Source: Paenalcaligenes sp052103955 (GTDB lineage Bacteria; Pseudomonadota; Gammaproteobacteria; Burkholderiales; Burkholderiaceae_B). From it: 64,000 bases of DNA. The notes beneath the pieces were generated by a model. The model did not search any database. It saw nothing but the letters and a program-made list of their open reading frames with translations, and was not told the origin of the DNA. Below are positions 50,674 through 60,343 of this stretch, in pieces. The translations under genes were made by a program, and so were the position numbers. Positions within the stretch are counted from its first letter, which is position 1. Each line of letters starts with the position of its first letter. The DNA is taken from the NCBI GenBank assembly GCA_052103955.1, contig JBQELO010000017.1:17286-81285 (forward strand), read 5' to 3'.

Positions 50674-52068
50674 ATGGCAATTTCATCCGTCGGTGTAGGC
50701 TCAGGCTTACCTGTAGACAAAATCCTCGCTGACCTACGTAAAGTAGAAAATCAGTCATTGGCGTTAATTCAAAACCGCAAAACGGCGGCTGAAGCACGCT
50801 TGTCTGGCTATAGCGTATTGAAAGGCTCCTTAGATAGTTTGCAGGGTGCTGGTAAAAAACTGGCTGATCCTGATATTTTCAGTGCATTTAAAGCCACCAC
50901 ATCCAATGATGCCGTTACCGCCAAAGCGAACAGCAATGCGATTCCCGGCTCGTACGAAATCGAAGTCAAAGCCCTTGCCACGTCACAACGCCTCACTAAA
51001 ACTGATGATCGCGAAAGAGTACTGAGCGATCAAGAAGGCGGCAAGATTAGCGTCACCATGGAAAATGGTGACACACACGAGGTAGACCTAGCCGGTTTTG
51101 ATAACACCATGGAAGGCATGGTGAAAGCCATTAACAGCGATCCTAAACTGGGCATTAGCGCTACGCTAATTAATGCTGGTGAGGGCCAAACACACTTGGT
51201 GATTAGCTCCACCAAAACAGGTGTAGGTAACGCGGTTAGCAAAATTGAAGTCAAAGACAATGCACAGTTAAACGACTTTTTGGGCTTTGATGCTGATAAC
51301 AACACCAATGCTTACACAGAACGCAAAGCACAAAACGCTGAACTTACCATTGACGGTATTGAAATCACCAGCCAAAGCAACACCGTTGAAAATGCCGTTG
51401 AGGGTGTCACCCTAACACTCAACCAAACCACAACAGGCAGTGAAAATGGCAAAACAACCCGTCTTGCACTGACTCGCGATGATGCGGCGACAAACAAAAC
51501 CATCCAAGAGTTTGTGACTGCTTACAACAATGCAATCAGCACAATTTCCTCGCAGACTAAATATGATATAGACGCCCAAAAAGGTAGTGCCCTCACAGGC
51601 GAAGCCCTACCTCGACGTATTCAGTCTGATATTCGTAATGCCATCGGCCACAACCTAAGTGCTGGCGAGGTCCGCAGCCTGTCGCAAGCGGGGATTACCA
51701 TCAACATCAGCACAGGCATGATGGAGGTAGACCAGAAAAAGCTAGATGCAGCACTGAAAGACAACAGCCAAGATCTTGCCCGCCTTTTCTCTGGCAAAGA
51801 GGGTATTGGACAACGCCTGGTAGACAGCACCGAGGTCTATCTAAAGAAAAAAGATGGCTTGCTTTCTGTAACCAACGACAACATCACCAAAAGCATTAAA
51901 GATATTGATAAGCAGATGAAAGTTGCTGAGGCTCGCATTGAAAACACAATGGAAGCCTATCGTAAGCAATTTTCCAACTTAGACAAAATGATGAGCCAGA
52001 TGGGCGGCATCAGTGAATACCTTGGCCAGCAGCTCTCCATGCTGGGTAACATGAACGACAAGAAATAG
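50674..52068 (+). CDS. fliD: Flagellar filament cap protein FliD
   Basis: A 464-residue cap protein (HAP2) that folds flagellin at the filament tip. N-terminal D0 region: SSVGVGSGLPVDKILADLRKVENQSLALIQNRKTAAEARLSGYSVLKGSL. The C-terminal D0 coiled coil is MKVAEARIENTMEAYRKQFSNLDKMMSQMGGISEYLGQQLSML. The middle is the exposed variable part. A ribosome site (AAGGAG) precedes the ATG; fliS begins 2 bases after it. Confidence 0.96.
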   Translation: MAISSVGVGSGLPVDKILADLRKVENQSLALIQNRKTAAEARLSGYSVLKGSLDSLQGAGKKLADPDIFSAFKATTSNDAVTAKANSNAIPGSYEIEVKALATSQRLTKTDDRERVLSDQEGGKISVTMENGDTHEVDLAGFDNTMEGMVKAINSDPKLGISATLINAGEGQTHLVISSTKTGVGNAVSKIEVKDNAQLNDFLGFDADNNTNAYTERKAQNAELTIDGIEITSQSNTVENAVEGVTLTLNQTTTGSENGKTTRLALTRDDAATNKTIQEFVTAYNNAISTISSQTKYDIDAQKGSALTGEALPRRIQSDIRNAIGHNLSAGEVRSLSQAGITINISTGMMEVDQKKLDAALKDNSQDLARLFSGKEGIGQRLVDSTEVYLKKKDGLLSVTNDNITKSIKDIDKQMKVAEARIENTMEAYRKQFSNLDKMMSQMGGISEYLGQQLSMLGNMNDKK

Positions 52069-52070
52069 TT

Positions 52071-52490
52071 ATGACTTACGCCCCCACTAGACGCGGCTAC
52101 GGCCAACGCTCAGTACAAACCTATGCCAACATAGGGTTGGAAACCGAAGTATTAAGCGCCTCTCCGGAACGCCTTATTACGTTGCTGTTTCAGGGGGCAC
52201 GAGCCGCCATACGCCAAGCCAAACTGCATTTTGACAATAACAATATTGCAGAACGCGGTAAGGCCATATCCAAAGCTTTAGACATTGTTGACAGCGGTCT
52301 CAAGGCTGCGGTTAACACCGAAAAAGGCGGCGAGGTGGCGCAAAACCTCATCGCCGCTTACGACATTATTTTGCACCATCTACTGCGTGCAAACTTGGAC
52401 GCTGATCGCACCAAGCTAGATACTGCTGACAAGCTACTCGAAGAGCTTGGGCAAGCCTGGATCACCGCTGTTGACCCACAACGCGCCTAA
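52071..52490 (+). CDS. fliS: Flagellin export chaperone FliS
   Basis: A 139-residue helical chaperone that binds the flagellin C-terminus. Signatures are YANIGLETEVLSASPERLITLLFQGARAAIRQAKLH and ALDIVDSGLKAAVNTEKGGEVAQNLIAAYDIILHHLLRAN. Third gene of the flaG operon. Confidence 0.95.
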   Translation: MTYAPTRRGYGQRSVQTYANIGLETEVLSASPERLITLLFQGARAAIRQAKLHFDNNNIAERGKAISKALDIVDSGLKAAVNTEKGGEVAQNLIAAYDIILHHLLRANLDADRTKLDTADKLLEELGQAWITAVDPQRA

Positions 52491-52539
52491 AGAGGTCACC
52501 CCTCTTTACTCTGGCATATCCACACCGAGCACTACCATC

Positions 52540-52878
52540 ATGAACACCACTACCCCCACCCTGCTGCAACAGTACGAAACCATTGCAAACATCACCAAAA
52601 ATATGCTGCAACAGGCCCAACTTAACGCCTGGGATGAGGTGTTTATGCTCAGCGAACGCTACATTGAAGCGGTAGATTGCCTGCGCACTCTGGACTCATT
52701 AAGCAGCGGCGATAAAGACGCCAGACGCGAATTACTCACTCGCATACTGGAAGATGACGCCCAAATACGCCATCTCGCCACCCCTGAGCTAAAACGCTTG
52801 GATCAACTGCTAGGCAACATGAAACGCCAGCAGAACATTCTGCAAACGTACTACCCAAACACCGTTAGCCATTCATGA
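52540..52878 (+). CDS. fliT: Flagellar chaperone FliT
   Basis: A 112-residue small helical protein in the FliT position after fliS. It begins LLQQYETIANITKNMLQQAQLNAWDEVFMLSERYIEAVDCLR, the typical first two helices of FliT; FliT chaperones FliD and in enterics restrains FlhDC. The ATG at 52540 is chosen over an earlier in-frame ATG at 52447 that would lie inside fliS. It overlaps the next gene by 4 bases. Confidence 0.85.
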   Translation: MNTTTPTLLQQYETIANITKNMLQQAQLNAWDEVFMLSERYIEAVDCLRTLDSLSSGDKDARRELLTRILEDDAQIRHLATPELKRLDQLLGNMKRQQNILQTYYPNTVSHS

Positions 52879-54119
52879 GCATTGGCGGCCACTCTCCTCT
52901 AGGTACTCTACTTATACAGCGCCTAGATGCTGCGCTTGGCAACACGGTTGGACAGCAAAGTAACATCAGCACTGGCGCCAGGGCGGATGCCGTTAGCCAA
53001 CCCCAGCAGTCTGAGCGCAACCAACGCAGCGACAACACAACTACGCGCCACCCACAACATAGTGTGGAGCAAGCGGGTCGTCATGCCCAACATGGGAAAC
53101 AGCAGCAACTACGGCAAGATGTCAGTCTCAATAGGCAGGCTGCTATTGAGTCACTGCTGCGACACACCAGTACCGCTGCCACCAAATCCGCACCCACCAC
53201 GCTAGGTAAGGCAGCGCAAACTATTTTGCAAATTATTGATCGCTATCCAGAGATCAAACAAGGTCTGCAAGGTCGCCACCCTCTGGCAAAAAATGGTGAC
53301 CTGCGTAGCTTGCTGCAAGCCGCGCTGACTCAGGCTCGCGCCCACACCGTCAGCTCGCCTGCCCAACAAACACCTCAACAGCCTACGCCCACAACCGAGC
53401 AAACCGCAGCAAACACTCAACTTGCCCGCCCCTCTGTGGCAGCCTCTAGTTTGCTACAGCAACTTGACACCACAGCACTGGCACAGAGCTTCACTAAAGG
53501 TCTGCAACAAACCGTGCAGCAAAGCGGCATGTTTTACGAAGCCCAGCTCGCACGCTTTGCCTTTGGCCAAGGTAGCTTACACACCTTGACGCAACAGCCG
53601 CAAAATCAATCGGCGAGCAGTCAAACACCCGCTCAGCGCAGCCCTACGGAAACACAGCACACATCACCCACCACACACACCGCCGCTACGGCTGCCACCA
53701 CAACGGACAGCAGCGACTCCCCACATTCACTGCTTATACGACAGCAGTTAGAAGTACTGGCTAATCAGCAGTTTCAGTGGCGTGGTGAGGCATGGCAAAA
53801 CGTACCGCTAGACTGGTTAATCCAACGCAAACAACAACACGAAGGCTCTCCTAACCACAAACGCACCGTCAGCAGCCAGCAGTGGGACAGCCATCTACGA
53901 CTGCAACTCCCTTTACTGGGAAACATAGAAATTGCCGTAACACTGGTAGACAAACAAGTCTCGCTACGTATTGTTGCCCCTGACGGGCATGATGCCTTGC
54001 AAGCTCACTTGCCCACCTTGCAAGGTAGGCTAGCCGCTCTGGATTTCAATTTGCATACCCTCACGATGCAAGAAGACAGCGCCTCAACTCCTTCGGCATC
54101 AGAACAGCATGACGGATAA
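52875..54119 (+). CDS. FliK-like flagellar hook-length control protein (second copy)
   Basis: A 414-residue protein: a long Gln/Thr/Ser-rich, probably disordered N-terminal region (about 1-290) and a C-terminal FliK-type domain (about 300-400) with SSQQWDSHLRLQLPLLGNIEIAVTLVDKQVSLRIVAPDG and ALDFNLHTLTMQ. It is distinct from the fliK at 60344. Bordetella relatives also carry a FliK-like gene followed by an FlhB-C-like gene here, so this is a lineage trait. It may compete in the export switch or be diverging; its role is unknown. Confidence 0.8.
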   Translation: MSIGGHSPLGTLLIQRLDAALGNTVGQQSNISTGARADAVSQPQQSERNQRSDNTTTRHPQHSVEQAGRHAQHGKQQQLRQDVSLNRQAAIESLLRHTSTAATKSAPTTLGKAAQTILQIIDRYPEIKQGLQGRHPLAKNGDLRSLLQAALTQARAHTVSSPAQQTPQQPTPTTEQTAANTQLARPSVAASSLLQQLDTTALAQSFTKGLQQTVQQSGMFYEAQLARFAFGQGSLHTLTQQPQNQSASSQTPAQRSPTETQHTSPTTHTAATAATTTDSSDSPHSLLIRQQLEVLANQQFQWRGEAWQNVPLDWLIQRKQQHEGSPNHKRTVSSQQWDSHLRLQLPLLGNIEIAVTLVDKQVSLRIVAPDGHDALQAHLPTLQGRLAALDFNLHTLTMQEDSASTPSASEQHDG

Positions 54120-54426
54120 GATTTTTTCTCCCCCCTTGCGCCCTAGTGCCGTTGCATTACGCTACGACGCCCACGACCCCGCCCCTAAAGTGGTTGCCAA
54201 GGGCTACGGCAATATCGCTGAGACCATCATTCAAACCGCTACGGCAAATGGACTACACGTACATGAGTCTCGCGAACTTGTGAGTTTATTGATGCAAGTA
54301 GACTTAGATGCCCATATTCCGCCTCAACTCTATCAGGTTGTGGCAGAACTACTGGCATGGGTCTACAGCATTGAAAACCTAGACAGTCAGCCCCTCACCT
54401 CGCCTGAAAAAAACCATAAGGCTTGA
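54109..54426 (+). CDS. FlhB C-terminal domain-like export switch protein (FhlB type)
   Basis: A 105-residue protein that matches only the cytoplasmic C-terminal subdomain of FlhB after its self-cleavage site: SAVALRYD, then APKVVAKGYGNIAETIIQTATANGLHVHESRELVSLLMQVDLDAHIPPQLYQVVAELLAWVY. The NPTH cleavage motif and membrane part are absent. Such stand-alone pieces (FhlB) can partly replace the FlhB C-terminal domain in export switching. It overlaps the FliK-like gene by 11 bases, a fitting pair since FliK acts on FlhB. Confidence 0.88.
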   Translation: MTDKIFSPPLRPSAVALRYDAHDPAPKVVAKGYGNIAETIIQTATANGLHVHESRELVSLLMQVDLDAHIPPQLYQVVAELLAWVYSIENLDSQPLTSPEKNHKA

Positions 54427-54546
54427 AAAGCCCACTTTTTTGGCGGTAGATACACCGCTTGCCTTAGTGCGTACACAGGTACAGTAGGCTGTGTAATCGA
54501 CTCATTATGAGAATGGGTTCCGTGCACCACTTTGGACGAGTTTTAA

Positions 54547-54879
54547 ATGTCTACCTCCATGCTTTCCAGCCTAGAGTCTGTCTTGGCAAAAATGCAGGCC
54601 CTTAGCGACGTAGCTGGCAATCGCCCTATTAACGCTAAACCTGCCAGCTCTACTGAATCCGGTTTTGCAGCCGAACTATCCCGTTCGTTGCAACGCCTAT
54701 CTGCCATGCAAAATCAGGCACAAGATCAAGCCAAAGCGTTTGAGGCCGGTGTACCAGGCATAGCACTGAACGACGTAATGATTGATATGCAAACCGCTAG
54801 CGTGGCATTTCAAACCACCGTTCAAGTTCGCAACCGTTTGGTAGCGGCCTATCAAGAAATTGCCAGCATGCCGGTATAA
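54547..54879 (+). CDS. fliE: Flagellar MS ring-rod adaptor FliE
   Basis: A 110-residue export substrate joining the MS ring to the rod. The C-terminal part is family-typical: GFAAELSRSLQRLSAMQNQAQDQAKAFEAG, then LNDVMIDMQTASVAFQTTVQVRNRLVAAYQEIASMPV. It starts the basal-body operon after a 120-base spacer in which I found no convincing sigma28 or sigma54 promoter. Confidence 0.95.
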   Translation: MSTSMLSSLESVLAKMQALSDVAGNRPINAKPASSTESGFAAELSRSLQRLSAMQNQAQDQAKAFEAGVPGIALNDVMIDMQTASVAFQTTVQVRNRLVAAYQEIASMPV

Positions 54880-55003
54880 GCCCCGCTGCTATTGCCACAT
54901 TTAACTAGGCCACGTCCGTTTTCATGTTTTACATGGTCGTATCACTACTCCCGCACAGTCCTGTCGCGACATCCCGCGATGCATTAAGATGAGGTAATCT
55001 GTC

Positions 55004-56692
55004 GTGAATCAGGCAGTGCAGATTTTTTCTCGCGTTCCCGGTTTTACTAAAATCATGGCCCTTCCCCGACCCGTACAGTTGGGGATAGCTGCGGCGATGA
55101 TTGCTTTGGTTGCTGTTGCAGCCATGTGGGCCCGCAAACCCGACTACGGTGTTTTATTCTCCAACTTGGATGACCGCGATGGCGGCGCCATTGTGAGTGC
55201 ACTAGGTCAACTCAATATCCCTTACCAGTTCTCCGATAACGGTACCGCCATTCTTGTGCCAACGGCCCAAGTGCCAGAAGCTCGTATGCAACTGGCGAGC
55301 CAAGGTTTACCCAAAGCAGGTAATGTAGGTTTCGAACTGTTGGATCAGTCCCGCTTTGGTGCTAGCCAATTCACAGAGCAAGTGACATACCAACGCGCGC
55401 TAGAGGGTGAGTTAGCCAATTCCATACGAGCCTTGCACTCGGTGCAAGAAGCCAGAGTGCACTTGGCGATTCCGCGTGAAACTCTATTTGTACGCGACCG
55501 ACAAGAGCCCACCGCCTCGGTATTGCTAACCCTCTACCCGGGCCGCAACTTAGGTGAAGATCAAGTTTCAGCCATTACGTGGTTGGTGTCCTCCAGCGTA
55601 CCCAACCTGAATGCACAGAACGTATCGGTAGTAGACCAAAACGGTAGACTGCTCACCATGCCCGTGGGTGAAGGCGGTGTAAACAGCCAGCAGCAAAACA
55701 TGGTAAACGACATAGAGCACCGCTCTGTGCAACGTATTCTGACGTTACTGAATCCTATCTTGGGTGCAGGTAATGTACGCGCACAAGTTAGCGCTGACAT
55801 GGATTTCGCCAAGCGTGAAGAAACCTCTGAAATCTACCGCCCCAACCAACGTCCTGGTGAGGCGGCTGTTCGCAGCGAACAAAGCAGCACCTCGATTAAT
55901 AACAACTCCCTGCCCGCTGAAGGCGTACCAGGAGCGCTAAGCAATCAACCCCCCATTGACCCTGTTGCCCCTATTGTTAACCCTGCAGCTAACGCAGCAG
56001 AGGGCACCACCACAGACGCGACTGCACCACAAGACCAACAACAGAACGCGCTGCGCAATCTGAATGAGCAGGCCAGAGAGGTTTCTGCCACAGGTAACGC
56101 ACGCCGCGATGTCACCACCAACTACGAAGTTGACCGCACCATCAGCCACATCAAAGGCCCTAATGGCCAATTGAAACGCTTGTCTGTGGCAGTAGTGGTG
56201 AATTACCGCCATGAGCAAGGTGAGCTGGTTGCCTTAGACGACAACGAGCTGGAAAGTATTCGCGAGCTGGTTAAACAGGCGGTGGGCTTTTCCGTAGAGC
56301 GTGGCGACAGCATCAGCGTTGTCAACAGCCGATTCAGTGATCTACCGGATACCTCTGTTCCTTTCTGGAAAAACAACGACTATCTAGAGCTAGGCATGTC
56401 TCTCATCAAATATCTGTTGTTGGCCATACTGTTCTTCGTTTTCTGGCGCATCGTGATCAACCCCATCATCCAAGGGTTTATTCAAGCCTCAGCACAAGCT
56501 GATGCCCGTCGCGCCGAACAAGATCAAGAGCTGGAGCGTCAGCAATTGGCTCAAGACCGAGCCTCTGAAATCAACCGTTATGAAGATAACCTGAGCACCG
56601 CACGCTCTATGGCTGAACAAGACCCACGAGCCGTAGCCATGGTATTGCGCAGTTGGATGACCAAAGAAAATAAAGATGAAAAGCGCGGATAA
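55004..56692 (+). CDS. fliF: Flagellar MS-ring protein FliF
   Basis: A 562-residue inner-membrane ring protein with two membrane helices (about residues 25-43 and 466-486). Between them lie the ring-building motifs YGVLFSNLDDRDGGAIVSALGQLNIPYQ and TYQRALEGELANSIRALHSVQEARVHLAIP. The cytoplasmic C-terminus (about residues 520-562) binds FliG. It starts with GTG (55004-55006), preceded by GAGGT. It overlaps fliG by 17 bases. Confidence 0.97.
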   Translation: MNQAVQIFSRVPGFTKIMALPRPVQLGIAAAMIALVAVAAMWARKPDYGVLFSNLDDRDGGAIVSALGQLNIPYQFSDNGTAILVPTAQVPEARMQLASQGLPKAGNVGFELLDQSRFGASQFTEQVTYQRALEGELANSIRALHSVQEARVHLAIPRETLFVRDRQEPTASVLLTLYPGRNLGEDQVSAITWLVSSSVPNLNAQNVSVVDQNGRLLTMPVGEGGVNSQQQNMVNDIEHRSVQRILTLLNPILGAGNVRAQVSADMDFAKREETSEIYRPNQRPGEAAVRSEQSSTSINNNSLPAEGVPGALSNQPPIDPVAPIVNPAANAAEGTTTDATAPQDQQQNALRNLNEQAREVSATGNARRDVTTNYEVDRTISHIKGPNGQLKRLSVAVVVNYRHEQGELVALDDNELESIRELVKQAVGFSVERGDSISVVNSRFSDLPDTSVPFWKNNDYLELGMSLIKYLLLAILFFVFWRIVINPIIQGFIQASAQADARRAEQDQELERQQLAQDRASEINRYEDNLSTARSMAEQDPRAVAMVLRSWMTKENKDEKRG

Positions 56693-57680
56693 CAAACTAA
56701 GAGAAAGTGCCATCCTGATGATGGCCATAGGCGAGGATGCCGCTGCTGAAGTATTCAAGTTCTTGAACCCTAAAGAGGTGCAAGAGCTTGGCTCAGCAAT
56801 GGCCAGCCTAAAGCAACTGACCCGAGCCGACATGGACTCCATTTTAGAAGAGTTCAGACAAGAGGCCGATCAGTTTATGGCCGTGACACTGGACTCTAAC
56901 GAGTACATTCGCTCTGTCTTAAATAAAGCGCTGGGCACAGACCGTGCTGCAGGTTTAATTGAAGACATTCTTGAAGCGGGCGATGGTGTAAGCAGTGGTA
57001 TTGATGCCTTGAACTGGCTGGATGCTCACAGTGTTGCTGAGCTGATTAGCGATGAGCACCCCCAGATTATCGCCACTATTTTGGTGCACTTAGAGCGTGA
57101 CCGCGCAGCAGACATTCTGACCGAATTACCAGAGCGTCTGCGTGACGATGTCATTTTGCGTGTCGCTACCTTTGGTGGCGTACAACCTAATGCGCTGCAT
57201 GAGCTTACCGAAGTGCTGAACGGCATGTTATCTGGTCAAGGTGCCAAACGCAGCAAAATGGGTGGTACACGTACTGCTGCTGAGATTCTGAACTACCTAA
57301 GCGCCAGCGACGAAGAGTCCGTGATCAAGAGCTTGCGTGGTATCGATAATGATCTTACCGATCGTATCGTGGAAGAAATGTTTGTCTTTGACAACTTGGC
57401 TGACATTGAAGACACCGCTATCCAGCTGATCTTGAAAGAAACAGAGACCGCCTCGCTAACTGTTGCACTGAAAGGGGCAACCGACGAGCTGCGCGACAAG
57501 TTCTTCAAAAACATGTCCAACCGCGCTGCCGATATGCTGCGCGAAGACCTGGAAGCGCAAGGCCCAGTACGCATGTCCAAAGTGGAACAAGAACAAAAAG
57601 CCATTGTGGAAGTGGCTCGCCGATTGGCCGAAGGTGGTCAAATTACATTGGGCGGCTTAGGAAGCGACGAGTATGTCTGA
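56676..57680 (+). CDS. fliG: Flagellar rotor switch protein FliG
   Basis: A 334-residue C-ring protein that meets the stator. The N-terminal domain binds FliF (ESAILMMAIGEDAAAEVFKFLNPKEVQELGSAMA), the middle domain has the EHPQIIATIL motif, and the C-terminal torque helix carries charged residues in RIVEEMFVFDNLADIEDTAIQ. Length is typical (331). Overlaps fliH by 8 bases. Confidence 0.97.
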   Translation: MKSADNKLRESAILMMAIGEDAAAEVFKFLNPKEVQELGSAMASLKQLTRADMDSILEEFRQEADQFMAVTLDSNEYIRSVLNKALGTDRAAGLIEDILEAGDGVSSGIDALNWLDAHSVAELISDEHPQIIATILVHLERDRAADILTELPERLRDDVILRVATFGGVQPNALHELTEVLNGMLSGQGAKRSKMGGTRTAAEILNYLSASDEESVIKSLRGIDNDLTDRIVEEMFVFDNLADIEDTAIQLILKETETASLTVALKGATDELRDKFFKNMSNRAADMLREDLEAQGPVRMSKVEQEQKAIVEVARRLAEGGQITLGGLGSDEYV

Positions 57681-58440
57681 TCACGCCCCGTCCTCACCTT
57701 ATGGCCACTGGCAGCGCTGGGAGATGCAAGCTTTCGAATTACCGGAGCTAGCATCCAAACAGCGTAAACGTGAAGAAGCCGCTAAACCGGTAATGCCCGA
57801 TGTTGCGCAGTTGATGGCTGAAATAGAAGAGCTGCGCCAAGCCGCCGTTCAACGCGGCCACGCAGAAGGCTATCAGAACGGCCATGACCAAGGGCACCAG
57901 CAAGGCTACGCCCAAGGGCTAGAGGAAGGTAACGCCAAAGGGCACGAGGAAGGACTGGCACTAGGCAATGAGAAAGGCTTTGCAGAAGGCCAAACGCTTG
58001 CGCACGAACAGGCACAACAGCTCAACACCCTGCTGACCAGCACCCAACAGCAACTTGAAAACTTGTATGGCGATATGGGTGAAGCATTGCTCAATACAGC
58101 CGTGCGCATTGCCAGCCATGTTGTGCAACAAACACTGCACACCCAACCTGAGCACCTACTGCACCTAATACGTAACCTGCTGGAATCCAACATGGATGAC
58201 CAAAGCGGTATTACGTTTTACGTAAGCTCCAGCGACTACCACTTGGTGCACGGCTACCTAAGTAGCCAAGAACACGCGCCTGCATGGCGCGTACTTGAAG
58301 ACAACAGCATCACCGCTGGAGGCTGCAAAGTGCGTACGGCGTTAGGTGATATTGATGCCACCTTAGAAACTCGCTGGCACCGGGCCATCCACACCCTTAA
58401 TCTCGCCTCGCCAGAAGCAAGCACGCTGGAATTATCATGA
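57673..58440 (+). CDS. fliH: Flagellar export ATPase regulator FliH
   Basis: A 255-residue stalk protein that ties the ATPase FliI to the C-ring. Residues about 58-112 contain the family's Gly-x3-Gly repeats (GYQNGHDQGHQQGYAQGLEEG and onward), a tightly packed coiled helix pair. The C-terminal domain (about 130-245) binds FliI and ends RWHRAIHTLNL. Overlaps fliI by 4 bases. Confidence 0.93.
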   Translation: MSDHAPSSPYGHWQRWEMQAFELPELASKQRKREEAAKPVMPDVAQLMAEIEELRQAAVQRGHAEGYQNGHDQGHQQGYAQGLEEGNAKGHEEGLALGNEKGFAEGQTLAHEQAQQLNTLLTSTQQQLENLYGDMGEALLNTAVRIASHVVQQTLHTQPEHLLHLIRNLLESNMDDQSGITFYVSSSDYHLVHGYLSSQEHAPAWRVLEDNSITAGGCKVRTALGDIDATLETRWHRAIHTLNLASPEASTLELS

Positions 58441-59885
58441 GTACGCTGCCAGCCTCCCCCTCATCTCGCTGGCAAGCACAACTGCAAAATGCGGTCTTGC
58501 GAGTAGAGTCCACCGACCCACTGCTTTATAGCGGGCGCGTGATACGCGCTACCGGATTGGTGATTGAGGCAACGGGGCTGCGCTTGCCCGTAGGTTCAGC
58601 CTGCCGTATTGAATTATCGTCAGCACAAGCTTTGTGGGCGGATGCCGAGGTGGTTGGCTTTGAAGGCGGCAAACTATTTTTAATGCCTCAAGGTGACACT
58701 GCCGGCCTGACACCAGGCGCACGCGTGCTGCCTCTTGAGGCCAGTTATGATCATCCCATTACTTTACCTAAAGATGGGCAGCCTACTCCACCTCCCCCAC
58801 CAGCCATCACACACCACCTCCCCGTAGGAGATCACCTACTTGGACGTGTGCTGGATGCTTCTGGCAAGGCGTTAGATGGTTTTGACGAGCCCTCTACCGC
58901 TAAAACAGCCAGCTTACATAGCGAACTCATCAACCCTTTAGCTAGATCCCCCATTGATACGGTATTAGACGTTGGCGTCAAAGCCATTAACGCGCTGCTA
59001 ACCGTGGGCAGAGGTCAGCGCATGGGGCTTTTTGCAGGCTCAGGGGTGGGTAAAAGTGTGCTGCTAGGCATGATGGCTCGCTACACCCAAGCCGATATTA
59101 TCGTGGTGGGGTTAATTGGTGAGCGTGGTCGCGAGGTTAAAGAGTTTATTGAGCACAACTTAGGCCCTGAAGGCTTAAAACGTGCTGTGGTTGTGGCCGC
59201 ACCCGCTGACGTTTCACCCCTGCTGCGCTTACAAGGTGCCGTATATGCTACCCGCATCGCTGAGTACTTCCGCGACCAAGGCAAGCATGTACTGCTCATT
59301 ATGGATTCCCTTACCCGGTATGCCATGGCGCAACGGGAAATTGCCTTAGCTGTAGGTGAGCCTCCTGCCACTAAAGGGTATCCCCCTTCCGTGTTTGCCA
59401 AACTACCAGCCTTGGTAGAGCGTGCTGGTAATGGTGCCGTCAATCAACAGGGTAAAGCTGGCTCTATCACGGCGTTTTACACCGTGCTGACCGAAGGCGA
59501 CGATCAACAAGACCCCATTGCCGATTCTGCCCGCGCCATTTTAGACGGCCACATAGTGCTGTCCAGAAGCCTTGCTGAAACCGGACACTACCCTGCCATC
59601 GATATAGAAGCCTCTATTTCTCGCGTGATGTCTGCCGTTGTACCGCCAGAGCAAATACAGTCGGTACACCGTTTCAAAGGGCTGATCTCTCGCTATCAAC
59701 GCAATCACGATTTGATTGCTGTAGGTGCCTACACCAAAGGCAACGACCCTGCCATTGATGAAGCCATAGACCGCTTCCCGTGGCTGGAAAGTTTTCTCAA
59801 ACAGGACGTCAACGAACAAGTGAACTACGACGACTCCGTCGCTTTACTGCGTACCGTTCTGCACTCAGGGAGCAATAGCCTATGA
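58437..59885 (+). CDS. fliI: Flagellum-specific ATPase FliI
   Basis: A 482-residue F1-beta-like ATPase that readies substrates for flagellar export. Walker A is in GLFAGSGVGKSVLLGM, with GERGREVKEFIEHNLG, Walker B in LLIMDSLTRYAMAQREIALAVGEPPATKGYPPSVFAKLP, and GSITAFYTVLTEGDDQQDPIAD. Typical length; overlaps fliJ by 4 bases. Confidence 0.97.
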   Translation: MSTLPASPSSRWQAQLQNAVLRVESTDPLLYSGRVIRATGLVIEATGLRLPVGSACRIELSSAQALWADAEVVGFEGGKLFLMPQGDTAGLTPGARVLPLEASYDHPITLPKDGQPTPPPPPAITHHLPVGDHLLGRVLDASGKALDGFDEPSTAKTASLHSELINPLARSPIDTVLDVGVKAINALLTVGRGQRMGLFAGSGVGKSVLLGMMARYTQADIIVVGLIGERGREVKEFIEHNLGPEGLKRAVVVAAPADVSPLLRLQGAVYATRIAEYFRDQGKHVLLIMDSLTRYAMAQREIALAVGEPPATKGYPPSVFAKLPALVERAGNGAVNQQGKAGSITAFYTVLTEGDDQQDPIADSARAILDGHIVLSRSLAETGHYPAIDIEASISRVMSAVVPPEQIQSVHRFKGLISRYQRNHDLIAVGAYTKGNDPAIDEAIDRFPWLESFLKQDVNEQVNYDDSVALLRTVLHSGSNSL

Positions 59886-60331
59886 AACCGCAACACTCAC
59901 TAGATATGTTGATTGAACTGAGCGAGCACCGCCGAGACGAAGTGGCTCAGCGACTGGCTGCCCTAAATCAAAGCTATAACGCCGCCCAGCAACAGCTCAC
60001 TATGCTGCAGGAATACCGCCAAGACTACGCCCAGCGTTTACTAGAGGCTGGTCAAAACGGTGTTGCCATGTCGAACTACATGAATTTTCAGCGCTTCATT
60101 GGCACTTTGGATGAAGCCATTCAGCAGCAAAATACTATATTGGGTCAGTTGTCAGAAAAAATCAGCAAAGAACAAAGCCTGTGGCTGGAAGAAAAAAAAC
60201 GCCTACATGCTTATGAAACTTTGCATGCCCGTCGTCATGCCGAGTGGCAGCGCGTACAAGTGCGCCAAGAACAACGCTTAAACGACGAGTTTTCGGCAGC
60301 TTTATTCCAGCGTTTACACCCTACACATTAG
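59882..60331 (+). CDS. fliJ: Flagellar export protein FliJ
   Basis: A 149-residue antiparallel coiled-coil protein, rich in Gln and Glu, that fits the pore of the FliI ring and links it to FlhA. Motifs are weak in this family; the call rests on size, coiled-coil character (LAALNQSYNAAQQQLTMLQEYRQDYAQRL) and the fixed place between fliI and fliK. Confidence 0.92.
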   Translation: MKPQHSLDMLIELSEHRRDEVAQRLAALNQSYNAAQQQLTMLQEYRQDYAQRLLEAGQNGVAMSNYMNFQRFIGTLDEAIQQQNTILGQLSEKISKEQSLWLEEKKRLHAYETLHARRHAEWQRVQVRQEQRLNDEFSAALFQRLHPTH

Positions 60332-60343
60332 TCCGAGGCAGTT

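Noticed and set aside
54467..54529. tRNA-like stretch before fliE ending in GTTCC...CACCA, with a CTCAT/ATGAG hairpin
   Set aside because: The length, T-loop and acceptor stem do not fit a tRNA; only four acceptor pairs form and there is no GTTCGA loop.
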